Source of the DNA: Actimicrobium sp034313845
GTDB taxonomy: Bacteria; Pseudomonadota; Gammaproteobacteria; Burkholderiales; Burkholderiaceae_D
Length of the DNA: 64,000 nt
Strand: one strand, 5' to 3'
Assembly (NCBI RefSeq): GCF_034313845.1
Contig: NZ_JAVIWN010000003.1
Shown here in pieces: positions 18,059 through 26,298 of the stretch (positions within the stretch are counted from its first letter, which is position 1; each line of letters opens with the position of its first letter). Both the position numbers and the translations under genes were made by a program. The notes under the pieces are model-generated. The model worked only from the letters and a program-made list of their open reading frames with translations, ran no database searches and was not told where the DNA came from.

Positions 18059-18989
18059 GGCGTGCTCCTTTGGTTTCCATGTACATCAGCGGTACCAGCA
18101 CAGCCAGTACGGTGGCCAGCATCATCATCGCCGAAGCCGCACCGAGACCCAGCTGGCCGCGCGTAAACGAAAACTGATACATGAAGATCGCCGGTACATC
18201 CGACGCATTGCCGGGACCGCCGGAAGTCAGTGCCATGACCAGGTCGAAGCTCTTGATGGCGATGTGCGCGAGTACCAGCAACACGCTGAAAAACACCGGC
18301 CGCAAGGCCGGGATCACGATGCGCAGGTAGATCGTCGGCAAGCTCGCACCATCGACCATCGCCGCCTTGATGATGCTGTCATCGACACCGCGCAGGCCCG
18401 CCAGAAACAGCGCCATCACGAAGCCCGACGACTGCCAGACGCCGGCAATGACGATGGTGTAAATCGCCATCTCGGAGTTGACCAGCCAGTCGAACGTAAA
18501 GTTGGTGAAGCCCCAGTCGCGGACCATTTTTTCGAGGCCGAGGCCGGGGTTCAGAATCCATTTCCAGGCGGTACCGGTGACGATGAACGACAGCGCCATC
18601 GGGTACATGTAGATCGCGCGCAAGGCTCCTTCGGCGCGGATTTTCTGGTCCAGCAGGACGGCCATGCCCAGACCGATAGCCAGACAGAACACGATGAACA
18701 GGCCGCCGAAAATACCGAGGTTGGCCGCCGACACCCACCAGCGATCGATCTCGAACAGCGCGACGTACTGGTCGAAGCCGGCGTACTCGAAGTTGGGCAT
18801 CAGGCGCGATTCGGTCAGCGACAGATATCCGGTCAGGAAAATGAAGCCGTAGACAAACACCAGTGAGGCCAGCACGGTCGGCCCCAGAACGAGTCGCGGC
18901 AACCACGCATCGGCAATGACCGCAAGGCGGCTGCTACCGCTGCGGCGGGGTCGGGAGGGCGCTTGCCTGAGCGCGGCGGTGGTGGTCAT
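18048..18989 (-). CDS. Sugar ABC transporter permease (GtsB/MalF type)
   Basis: 313 residues from the ATG at 18989, chosen because AGGAG lies just upstream; a longer frame adds 23 unlikely residues. Six hydrophobic helices and the EAA loop DDSIIKAAMVDGASLPTIYLR identify a CUT1 importer permease. A Pro/Arg-rich cytoplasmic N-terminus precedes TM1. With GtsC-like and ATPase subunits downstream and the binding protein upstream, the importer is complete. Confidence 0.93.
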   Translation of the reverse strand: MTTTAALRQAPSRPRRSGSSRLAVIADAWLPRLVLGPTVLASLVFVYGFIFLTGYLSLTESRLMPNFEYAGFDQYVALFEIDRWWVSAANLGIFGGLFIVFCLAIGLGMAVLLDQKIRAEGALRAIYMYPMALSFIVTGTAWKWILNPGLGLEKMVRDWGFTNFTFDWLVNSEMAIYTIVIAGVWQSSGFVMALFLAGLRGVDDSIIKAAMVDGASLPTIYLRIVIPALRPVFFSVLLVLAHIAIKSFDLVMALTSGGPGNASDVPAIFMYQFSFTRGQLGLGAASAMMMLATVLAVLVPLMYMETKGARHAR

Positions 18990-19083
18990 AGAGGCTCCTG
19001 CATGGTGGTGTCTGGTAAAAATGGGGAAATCCGTGGAAATGCTTGCCAGCGCGGACACGACCTCATCGTGCCCGCAGCGGGTG

Positions 19084-20337
19084 TTACCTTGTTTTAGCAG
19101 CTTTGGCCAGCGCGGCCACGGCGTCTTGCGAGCTCATGGTCGAATTCATGAAACGGGCAATCACGTCGGTGATCGCGCCTTGCTTGGCAGCGTTCACGGC
19201 CATGCCATGCGCGATGCTCGGTACCAGTCCACCGGCCTTGTTGGCGGTGTCCAGATCCGCCATCGATTTGACCGCACAGGTATCGAACTTGGCCGGCGAG
19301 ACACCGGCACGGGCCGGGATCGAACCCTTGTTCAGGTTGAAGACTTCCTGGAACTCCGGGCTCATGATCGTGCTGGCCAAGACCAGCTGGGCCTTCTGGG
19401 TCGCCGGATCATTGACCTTGAACATTGCCAGCGAGTCGATATTGAAGGTGAAGGCTTTCTCGGTACCCGGTGCAGCGACACAGAGGTAATCTTTGCCAGC
19501 AACCTTGCCCGCCGCGGTGAATTCGCCTTTGGCCCAGTCCCCCATGAACTGCATGCCAGCCTGGCCGTTGATGATCATCGCGGTGGCCAGATTCCAGTCG
19601 CGGCCCGGGGAATTCTTGTCGATATAGGTCTTGATCTTGCCGAGCGTGTCGAAGGTCTTGATCATGGTCGGGCCGGTCAGTGCTGCCTGATCCATATTGA
19701 CCAGCGCCTTCTTGTAGAAATCGGCTCCGCCGACGCCAAGCGCAACGGATTCGAATACGGTGGCATCCTGCCAGGGCTGACCACCGTGAGCGACGGCGAT
19801 CAAGCCGGCGGCCTTGATCTTGTCGGCAGCAACAAAGAATTCATCGAAGTTGGTCGGTGTCGTGGCACCGGCTTTTTTGAGCACTTCCGGATTGATCCAG
19901 AGCCAGTTGACCCGATGCACGTTAATCGGCGCAGCAACATAATGACCTTTATATTTCATCACATCGGAGACGACTTTCGGCAGCAAGGCATCCCATTTTT
20001 CGTTGACGGCGACGGCATCAATATTGGCCAGCACGTTTTCACGGCCCCACTCCTGGATCGATGGTCCCTTGATCTGCGCAGCGGTCGGGGAGCTGCCGGC
20101 GATGACGCGGGCTTTCAGTGCGGTCGTGGCGTTTTCACCGCCGCCGCCAGCTACGGCAAAATCTTTCCAGCTGATGCCTTTGGCCTCCATCATTTTTTTC
20201 AGTTCGGCGACTGACTTGGCTTCGCCGCCGGACGTCCAGTAATGGAGTACTTCGACTTCGGCAGCCTGCACGACGGTGGTGGCGGACAATAAGGCGGTGG
20301 CAGCAAAAAGGGATGTGACGAGGTGGTTCAGTTTCAT
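19084..20337 (-). CDS. Sugar-binding protein of the ABC importer (GtsA-like)
   Basis: 417 residues with a Sec signal ending near VVQAAEVEVLHYWTSGGEA. The mature N-terminus and the ALKARVIAGSSPTAAQIKG stretch are typical of glucose/mannose-binding proteins of the GtsA group. Divergent zwf-pgl-glk genes support glucose or a related hexose as substrate (inference). First gene of the minus-strand operon; its upstream region holds two HexR-like palindromes shared with zwf. Confidence 0.92.
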   Translation of the reverse strand: MKLNHLVTSLFAATALLSATTVVQAAEVEVLHYWTSGGEAKSVAELKKMMEAKGISWKDFAVAGGGGENATTALKARVIAGSSPTAAQIKGPSIQEWGRENVLANIDAVAVNEKWDALLPKVVSDVMKYKGHYVAAPINVHRVNWLWINPEVLKKAGATTPTNFDEFFVAADKIKAAGLIAVAHGGQPWQDATVFESVALGVGGADFYKKALVNMDQAALTGPTMIKTFDTLGKIKTYIDKNSPGRDWNLATAMIINGQAGMQFMGDWAKGEFTAAGKVAGKDYLCVAAPGTEKAFTFNIDSLAMFKVNDPATQKAQLVLASTIMSPEFQEVFNLNKGSIPARAGVSPAKFDTCAVKSMADLDTANKAGGLVPSIAHGMAVNAAKQGAITDVIARFMNSTMSSQDAVAALAKAAKTR

Positions 20338-20444
20338 GCAGTGTCTCCTGGGTGATGATGCAAATGCGGTCTGAATGCCGCTATCCTGAAAGCCTGGAAT
20401 TACATTTCTACTGGTTATGGCAAATTATGGTGATGTGGTTTTAA

Positions 20445-20459
20445 GCTAGTAAAACTACA
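20445..20459. promoter_or_regulatory. HexR-like operator 1 (ABC operon side)
   Basis: GCTAGTAAAACTACA, centred on the palindrome TAGT-AAA-ACTA, 108 bases before the binding-protein start. It is nearly identical to the site before lamB (TCTAGTGAAACTACA). The inferred ligand is the HexR domain encoded nearby; HexR sites in proteobacteria have the general form TGTARTnnnAYTACA. Confidence 0.55.
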
Positions 20460-20516
20460 GGGCTTATTGAATTTTATTTCAAACTGGGCCGCAAAGACCT
20501 GGTTGTGCCTTGTAAT

Positions 20517-20531
20517 TGTAGTAATGCTACA
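20517..20531. promoter_or_regulatory. HexR-like operator 2 (zwf side)
   Basis: A perfect 15-base palindromic site TGTAG-TAATG-CTACA, 53 bases before the zwf ATG in the divergent zwf/ABC promoter region. It fits the TGTARTnnnAYTACA form, except that the inner right-half base is C-T. HexR normally represses zwf and is released by 2-keto-3-deoxy-6-phosphogluconate. Confidence 0.6.
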
Positions 20532-20583
20532 TTAAGATTGCAATATAAGTTTTTATTTATTACAGCAAACTGGAGCCGAACTG

Positions 20584-22041
20584 ATGCAAAACGATCCTGC
20601 CTTTACCTTTATCTTGTTTGGTGGCACCGGCGACTTGTCGATGCGCAAGTTGTTGCCGGCGCTGTTGACTGCGCATCGCGGCGGCAAGTTGCATGCCGAC
20701 GGCAAGATCCTGTGCGTGGCGCAGCAACAGATGGATCGCGCCACCTTCATCGACAGTGTGCGTGAGCGCGTCGGTGCGCACGCGCCGGCACAAGACGCGG
20801 TCTGGGAGGGCTTTCTTGACCGGCTCGATTACCTCGTCATGGATGCCTTCGATGCCACTTCTTACCAGCTACTGGCAGAGCGCCTGCAGCAAGCCAGCGG
20901 CGTGCGGGTGTTCTATCTGGCTACCGCACCGGCACTGTTTGAACCCATTTGCGTCCATCTTGCCGCCAGCGGCATTGATCTGACGCATGCCCGTGTAGTG
21001 CTTGAAAAACCGCTTGGCACCGATCTGGCGTCCTCGCGCATGATCAACGATGCGGTTGCCCGCGTGTTCACCGAAAACCAGACCTACCGGATCGATCACT
21101 ATCTCGGCAAGGAATCGGTCCAGAACCTGATGGCGCTGCGCTTCGCCAATTCGCTGTTTGAACCGCTGTGGCGGCGCGAGTCGATCGCCCACGTACAACT
21201 GACGATTGCCGAAGAACTTGGTGTCGAAGAGCGTGGCGGGTTTTACGATGACACCGGCGCACTGCGCGACATGGTGCAAAACCATTTGCTGCAATTACTG
21301 TGCATCGTCGCGATGGAGCCGCCGACGTCATTTGATGCCGATGCGGTGCGCGATGAAAAGCTGCGTGTGTTGCGCGCGCTCAAGCCGCTCTCGGCCATCG
21401 ATGTCGAGCAAAAGGCGGTGCGTGGACAATACGGTTCCGGTGCGATCCGGGGCAATGCAGTCCGGGCCTATGTGGACGAAGCCGGCATCGATGCCGGTTC
21501 CTGCGCCGAAACCTTTGTCGCGCTCCAGGCCGAAATCAACAACTGGCGCTGGGCCGGTGTGCCGTTCTTTTTGCGGACAGGCAAACGGCTACCACAGCGC
21601 ATGGCGGAAATCGTCATCACATTCCGGCCGGTACCGCATGCCATCCTGCCCGTGCCAGCCGGCCTTGCCAGCGAAGAATCGAACCGGCTGGTCATCAAGT
21701 TGCAACCGGACGAATCGATCCAGTTGCACTGCCTCGGCAAGCAGCCCGGCGATGGCATGCACCTGCAACCGGTGGTGCTGGACCTTGCACTGGACAAGGC
21801 CTCGACGCGCCCGCGCGCCGAAGCGTACGAACGCCTGTTGCTCGACGCGATTCGCGGCAATCTCGCGCTGTTCGTGCGGCGCGATGAACAGGAAGCCGCC
21901 TGGAAATGGGTCGAACCCTTGCTCACCGCGTGGGACAACAGCAGCCAGCCGCCGAAGTCGTATGCGGCCGGCACCTGGGGGCCGGCGTCGTCGAGTGCTT
22001 TGCTCTATCGTGCCGGCTTTGCCTGGCCGGAGGAACGCTAA
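20584..22041 (+). CDS. zwf: Glucose-6-phosphate 1-dehydrogenase
   Basis: 485 residues, the family length. The nucleotide-binding fingerprint FGGTGDLSMRKLLPAL (13-28) and the substrate motif RIDHYLGKE (about 169-177), with its conserved His and Lys, are present. It oxidises glucose 6-phosphate to 6-phosphogluconolactone with NADP or NAD, the entry to the Entner-Doudoroff route. It is first in the zwf-pgl-glk/hexR operon. pgl starts on the last base of its stop codon. Confidence 0.97.
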   Translation: MQNDPAFTFILFGGTGDLSMRKLLPALLTAHRGGKLHADGKILCVAQQQMDRATFIDSVRERVGAHAPAQDAVWEGFLDRLDYLVMDAFDATSYQLLAERLQQASGVRVFYLATAPALFEPICVHLAASGIDLTHARVVLEKPLGTDLASSRMINDAVARVFTENQTYRIDHYLGKESVQNLMALRFANSLFEPLWRRESIAHVQLTIAEELGVEERGGFYDDTGALRDMVQNHLLQLLCIVAMEPPTSFDADAVRDEKLRVLRALKPLSAIDVEQKAVRGQYGSGAIRGNAVRAYVDEAGIDAGSCAETFVALQAEINNWRWAGVPFFLRTGKRLPQRMAEIVITFRPVPHAILPVPAGLASEESNRLVIKLQPDESIQLHCLGKQPGDGMHLQPVVLDLALDKASTRPRAEAYERLLLDAIRGNLALFVRRDEQEAAWKWVEPLLTAWDNSSQPPKSYAAGTWGPASSSALLYRAGFAWPEER

Positions 22042-22799
22042 TGACCGTGCAATTCCATTTTTTTGAAGAAGCGGGCGTTGCCGCGCAGGCTTTGGCTGAT
22101 GCAGTCCGTGGCGATCTGCAGCAGGCGCTGGAGAGTGCACCGCGCGCGCTGCTGCTGGTGTCTGGCGGGCGCAGTCCGTTGCCGCTGTTTGCGCTGCTGG
22201 CCAGCCAGCCATTGCCGTGGGCGCAGATTGATGTGTCGCTAGTCGATGAACGCTGCGTGCCGCTGGCCGATGCGGATTCCAACTCGGCACTGGTGGCGCG
22301 CCATTTGCTGGTCGGGTCGGCTGCGGCTGCACGCTGGGTGCCGCTAGTCGATGAGGCACTGGCCAGCCACGCCAGCGATGAATGGGCGGTGGCGCAGCAG
22401 GCGGGCATGGCGGCGAATCACAACGCGGCGCTGGCGCAAGCGGCAGTGGTCATTCTTGGCCTTGGCAACGACGGTCATACTGCTTCGCTATTCGTCGATG
22501 CCCCGCAGTGGGACGAGGCGCGTCAGACCAGCGCACGTTATGTCGCCTTGCAACCGCAAGCCGCGCCGCATGCGCGCGTCGGCCTGTCGTTGCAGGCACT
22601 CATTGGCCAGCGTCATTGTTATGTCTGGTCCTGCGGGGCCGACAAGCTGGCCACTCTCGAACGTCTCGTCGCGCTGGTGCGTGATGCGCCTACTCAACCC
22701 ACCGATCACCTTACCGACCACCTTGCCGACGCAGGCCCGCTTGCCCTGCTGATCGCTCATCCGAAAGTGACCCTTCATGTCTTCCACAGTGCCCGCTAA
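22041..22799 (+). CDS. pgl: 6-phosphogluconolactonase
   Basis: 252 residues of the glucosamine-6-phosphate isomerase/lactonase fold: SGGRSPLPLF near the N-terminus, the VDERCVPLADADSNSALV block and the GLGNDGHTASLF motif are intact. It hydrolyses the lactone made by Zwf. The ATG overlaps the zwf TAA by one base; its own 3' end overlaps the next gene by 23 bases, so the three genes are tightly coupled. Confidence 0.95.
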   Translation: MTVQFHFFEEAGVAAQALADAVRGDLQQALESAPRALLLVSGGRSPLPLFALLASQPLPWAQIDVSLVDERCVPLADADSNSALVARHLLVGSAAAARWVPLVDEALASHASDEWAVAQQAGMAANHNAALAQAAVVILGLGNDGHTASLFVDAPQWDEARQTSARYVALQPQAAPHARVGLSLQALIGQRHCYVWSCGADKLATLERLVALVRDAPTQPTDHLTDHLADAGPLALLIAHPKVTLHVFHSAR

Positions 22800-24705
22800 T
22801 TCCCGTGATGCGCAAAGCGCGCTCTATCTTGACGGTCCGCGACTGCTGGCCGATATCGGCGGCACCAATGCCCGCTTCGCGCTGGAACGGGCACCTGGCC
22901 AGATCGAGGCGATCCGCGTGTTGCGTTGCGCCGACCATGCCGAATTTGTCATCGCCGTGGAGTCCTATCTCGTCGAAGTTGGCCAGCCCGTGGTGCGCCA
23001 TGCCGCGATCGCGATTGCCAATCCGGTACAGGGTGACGAGATCAAGATGACCAATCACCACTGGGCTTTTTCGATCGACTCGACGCGCCGCCGGCTCAAC
23101 TTCGACACGCTGTTGATCGTCAATGATTTCACTGCGCTGGCAATGTCGCTGCCGCATCTGGAACCTACCCATCTGGCTCAGGTCGGACCGGGCGAAAGCC
23201 GGCCGGGCGGCGTGATTGGTCTGGTTGGCGCTGGCACCGGACTGGGCGTTGGCGGCCTCATCCCGACGGCCGGACGCTGGATCGCGCTGGGCAGCGAAGG
23301 CGGTCATGTGACTTTTTCACCGGCCGACGAGCGCGAGATCGCCGTGTTGCAGTATTGCTGGAAGACCTGGCCGCACGTCTCTGCCGAACGGCTGGTTTCC
23401 GGCCCCGGCATCGAACTGATCTATCAGGCATTGGCTGCGCGCAGCGGCATTGCTGCTGATCAACTCGCTACGCCGGAAATTATCCAGCGCGCGCTTGCCG
23501 GCTCCGACCCGTTGTGCATCGACGTGGTCGACTGTTTTTGCGGCATGCTCGGTACCGTCGCGTCCAATGTTGCCGTCACACTGGGTACGCTGGGTGGCAT
23601 CTACATCGGCGGGGGCGTGGTGCCGCACCTGGGCGAGTATTTTGCGCGCTCGTCGTTTCGCCGTCGCTTCGAGGACAAGGGCCGTTTCGGCGACTACCTC
23701 GGCAATATCCCGACCTTTGTCATTACCGCGCCGTATCCGGCCTTTGTCGGTGTGGCCGCGATCCTGTCCGAGCACCTCGGTGGTGGCAATGCAATCCCTA
23801 TCCTCGAACGTATCCGCAAGTCGCGCTCGAGTTTTTCGCCGGCCGAGCAAAAAGTCGCCAGCCTGATCCTCGCCCATCCGCGTGCCGTGATGAACGAACC
23901 GATCTCGGAAATCGCCCGGCGTGCCGAAGTCAGTCAGCCGACCGTGATTCGCTTTTGCCGCTCGCTGGGTTGCCAGGGCCTGGCGGATTTCAAGCTCAAG
24001 CTGGCCTCCGGCGTGACGGGCACCGTGCCCGTGGCGCACAGCCAGGTACATGTCGGCGATTCATCGCTGGACCTTGGCGTGAAGGTCGTCGACAACACGA
24101 TCACGGCGATGCTCGAAGTGCGCGACAACCTCAATGCGGAGTCCCTGAGCGCCGTCATCGAAGCCCTCAGCCAGGCTAGCCGGATCGAATTTTACGGCTT
24201 TGGTAGCTGCGGACTGGTGGCCGAGGATGCACAGCAAAAGTTTTTCCGGCTCGGTATCCCGACCTCGGCGTCGACCGATCCGCAAGTCCAGGAAGTTTCG
24301 GCCGCCATGCTGGGACCACGCGACGTGGCGGTGATTATTTCCAATTCGGGAAAATTGCGCCATCTCGCCGCCGCCGTCGAAGCGGCGATGGCCAGCGGTG
24401 CGACCGTGATTGCGCTGGCACCGGCCAATTCGCAACTGGCAAGGCGGGCGCATCTGACGCTGGCGGTCGAACATGACGAAGGCAGTGCCGCGCATATCCC
24501 GATGGTCTCGCGCATCCTGCTGTTGGTGCTGATCGACATGCTGGCCGTCGGCGTGTCATTGAACCGCACCAGCCCGTTTGCAGAATTGCAGCGTCAGGCC
24601 AAACGCGGCATCCTCAACCACATTGCCTCGTCGACCAACCACGAACTGGATCGACTCAATGAAGACGGCGGTCCGATCGGGCCGGTGATTTCGCATACGG
24701 TGTAA
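22777..24705 (+). CDS. glk: Bifunctional glucokinase / HexR-type RpiR regulator
   Basis: 642 residues. Residues about 25-335 are a bacterial glucokinase (DIGGTNARFALE phosphate-binding loop, LVGAGTGLGVGGL, ALGSEGGHVTF). Residues about 348-415 are an RpiR helix-turn-helix (PISEIARRAEVSQPTVIRFCR) and about 455-590 a SIS sugar-phosphate domain. The fusion of glk to hexR is known in Burkholderiales. One protein thus phosphorylates glucose and senses an Entner-Doudoroff intermediate. The HexR-like palindromes before zwf, the ABC operon and lamB are its likely targets. edd and eda are not in this window. Confidence 0.95.
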   Translation: MSSTVPANSRDAQSALYLDGPRLLADIGGTNARFALERAPGQIEAIRVLRCADHAEFVIAVESYLVEVGQPVVRHAAIAIANPVQGDEIKMTNHHWAFSIDSTRRRLNFDTLLIVNDFTALAMSLPHLEPTHLAQVGPGESRPGGVIGLVGAGTGLGVGGLIPTAGRWIALGSEGGHVTFSPADEREIAVLQYCWKTWPHVSAERLVSGPGIELIYQALAARSGIAADQLATPEIIQRALAGSDPLCIDVVDCFCGMLGTVASNVAVTLGTLGGIYIGGGVVPHLGEYFARSSFRRRFEDKGRFGDYLGNIPTFVITAPYPAFVGVAAILSEHLGGGNAIPILERIRKSRSSFSPAEQKVASLILAHPRAVMNEPISEIARRAEVSQPTVIRFCRSLGCQGLADFKLKLASGVTGTVPVAHSQVHVGDSSLDLGVKVVDNTITAMLEVRDNLNAESLSAVIEALSQASRIEFYGFGSCGLVAEDAQQKFFRLGIPTSASTDPQVQEVSAAMLGPRDVAVIISNSGKLRHLAAAVEAAMASGATVIALAPANSQLARRAHLTLAVEHDEGSAAHIPMVSRILLLVLIDMLAVGVSLNRTSPFAELQRQAKRGILNHIASSTNHELDRLNEDGGPIGPVISHTV

Positions 24706-24708
24706 GGC

Positions 24709-25839
24709 TTAGTGACGCAGGTTGGCGGCAAGGCCGAGTATTTGCTCCGGGATGCCGCTGGCCAGCGCATGGTCTTGCAACAAGGTCGCCATGCGGCCGT
24801 CGCCGGTACGCATCTCGTGCGCCAGCGCCATGCTGTACGGTGTGTCGCCAGCGTGAATGCCATCGATGACATTGGCTCCGCTTTCCAGCAGTACTTCGGC
24901 CGCCGCCAGGCTATTGGCGTGGACGGCCAGATGCAGTGCCGTGTAATTGCCATCGCCGGTGTCGTCGATATCGGCGTCGCTATCGGCGAGCAGCAGGCGA
25001 ATCGCTTCAGCGTGACCGTTGTAAGCAGCCAGCATCAGCGGGGTGATGCCGCCCTGGCTGGTCGGCGGGTGCTCGGGCAATCCGGCGGCGCGCCAGCTGC
25101 GGATCAGGTGCAGCTGATTGGTACTGGCGGCACGATGCAGCATCGTGAGACCATCGCTGCCTTCCTTGAGCGGATTGGCACCGGCGAGGAGCAACGCGCG
25201 TGCCGCTTCGTCGCCTTCAACGGTGGCATTGCGCCAGGCCACTTCCAGCGGCAGGGCACCGCTGAAATGGGGATGGTCGGGATCGGCCCCGAGCGCCACC
25301 ATCGTTGCTATACGAGAACTCACCGAGATGAATTCGCTGGCTGGGTAGTCGATCCCGCTGCGCGATGCAGCGGGTTTGTTGATGACCTCGAGCAGCATGC
25401 TGGCCTGAGTCGTGGTCAACAGCGGGTTATTGAGGTTGATGATCTGATGCCGTGCCAAGGTCATGACGGCAGCGAATTTTGATGCCTGTCCGTCGATGAG
25501 CGCCCGCGCGAACAAGCGCCCCGTGTCATCGTGATTCTGTGTCGGTGGTCCCAGTCGCGCTAGTGCGTTTTGAATGTCGTGGGCTACAGCGGCGCTGTAG
25601 CCGGTCCGGGAAGCCGGTGCCGGCAAGCCATAGGCTGCAACCAGTCTGGTGGTCGGGCTGCGCCAGTCACAGCAGAACCGGGCACGGGCCGCGTTCTGCC
25701 CCGTTGCCGGTGGTCGACCGTTGGCGGTCGCTGCTGCTGTTGCTGTCAGCTGCGCAGAGGCGGGTGTTGCTGTGGTGGCAGCAGATCTGCTGGCCGACCG
25801 TGGACGAGTGGATTGAGATCGATCAATTTGTGGAAGCAC
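24709..25839 (-). CDS. Ankyrin-repeat protein
   Basis: 376 residues from a GTG start. Residues 1-60 are Ser/Thr/Ala/Pro-rich and probably disordered. Residues about 170-360 carry ankyrin repeats, the clearest being GGITPLMLAAYNGHAEAIRLLL and NYTALHLAVHANSLAAAEVLLE. Ankyrin repeats mediate protein binding; no enzymatic domain is visible. It is convergent with glk/hexR (3-base gap) and overlaps by 17 bases the end of the co-directional 136-codon gene upstream. A single frameshifted gene is an alternative reading. The N-terminal composition resembles secreted effectors, but no hrp box is found upstream. Confidence 0.75.
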   Translation of the reverse strand: MLPQIDRSQSTRPRSASRSAATTATPASAQLTATAAATANGRPPATGQNAARARFCCDWRSPTTRLVAAYGLPAPASRTGYSAAVAHDIQNALARLGPPTQNHDDTGRLFARALIDGQASKFAAVMTLARHQIINLNNPLLTTTQASMLLEVINKPAASRSGIDYPASEFISVSSRIATMVALGADPDHPHFSGALPLEVAWRNATVEGDEAARALLLAGANPLKEGSDGLTMLHRAASTNQLHLIRSWRAAGLPEHPPTSQGGITPLMLAAYNGHAEAIRLLLADSDADIDDTGDGNYTALHLAVHANSLAAAEVLLESGANVIDGIHAGDTPYSMALAHEMRTGDGRMATLLQDHALASGIPEQILGLAANLRH

Positions 25840-26233
25840 ACAACACCTCTTTCAGTGGTGGCCGGCCCATGCCGGAACTGATCGTGAGTGCGCTATTTTG
25901 GTAATCGGTTCCGTACTGCCCTGATGCTGTTTTCAATTTCACTGACGCGAGACCCTGATTCGTTCGTGCCGGCGCACTCTTGCCTCGTCTTGAATCACGC
26001 TGCTCCTGCATCCGTTGCGAGACCGACAATGCGTGCCATAGTTGCTTGTCAATAATGACAGTGTCTTGACCCAAGTCGACGAGCCTGTCATAAATCGCGT
26101 GTGGCAGGGCCGCCCCGTTTGGCCGTGTCGCAGTGCTTCTATCGTAGTGAACAATGACGATAAAAATTCTTCCCTGTTGTGACAAGTGCATAGGGTAAGC
26201 TCGTTCGCGGGCGAAATTTTCAGATCGTTTCAT
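25823..26233 (-). CDS. Hypothetical protein upstream of the ankyrin gene (136 aa)
   Basis: Starts MKRSENFARERAYP or at MHLSQQGRIFIVIVHYD a few codons later. The middle (PHAIYDRLVDLGQDTVIIDKQ) looks like a folded helical segment and the C-terminal half is polar. No family is recognised. It is divergent from the chemoreceptor gene and overlaps the ankyrin gene's start by 17 bases in another frame. Codon use appears coding-like, but I am not sure it is an independent gene. Confidence 0.45.
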   Translation of the reverse strand: MKRSENFARERAYPMHLSQQGRIFIVIVHYDRSTATRPNGAALPHAIYDRLVDLGQDTVIIDKQLWHALSVSQRMQEQRDSRRGKSAPARTNQGLASVKLKTASGQYGTDYQNSALTISSGMGRPPLKEVLCASTN

Positions 26234-26298
26234 CGGCCTCGGGCGGGCCATCGTTATGTGAACAAATCAAAAACATAAATTGAAGCGGAGAGCACGCG

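Noticed and set aside
24709..26298. hrp box for the ankyrin gene pair
   Set aside because: No GGAAC(C/T)-N15/16-CCACNNA match on the minus strand upstream of either frame.
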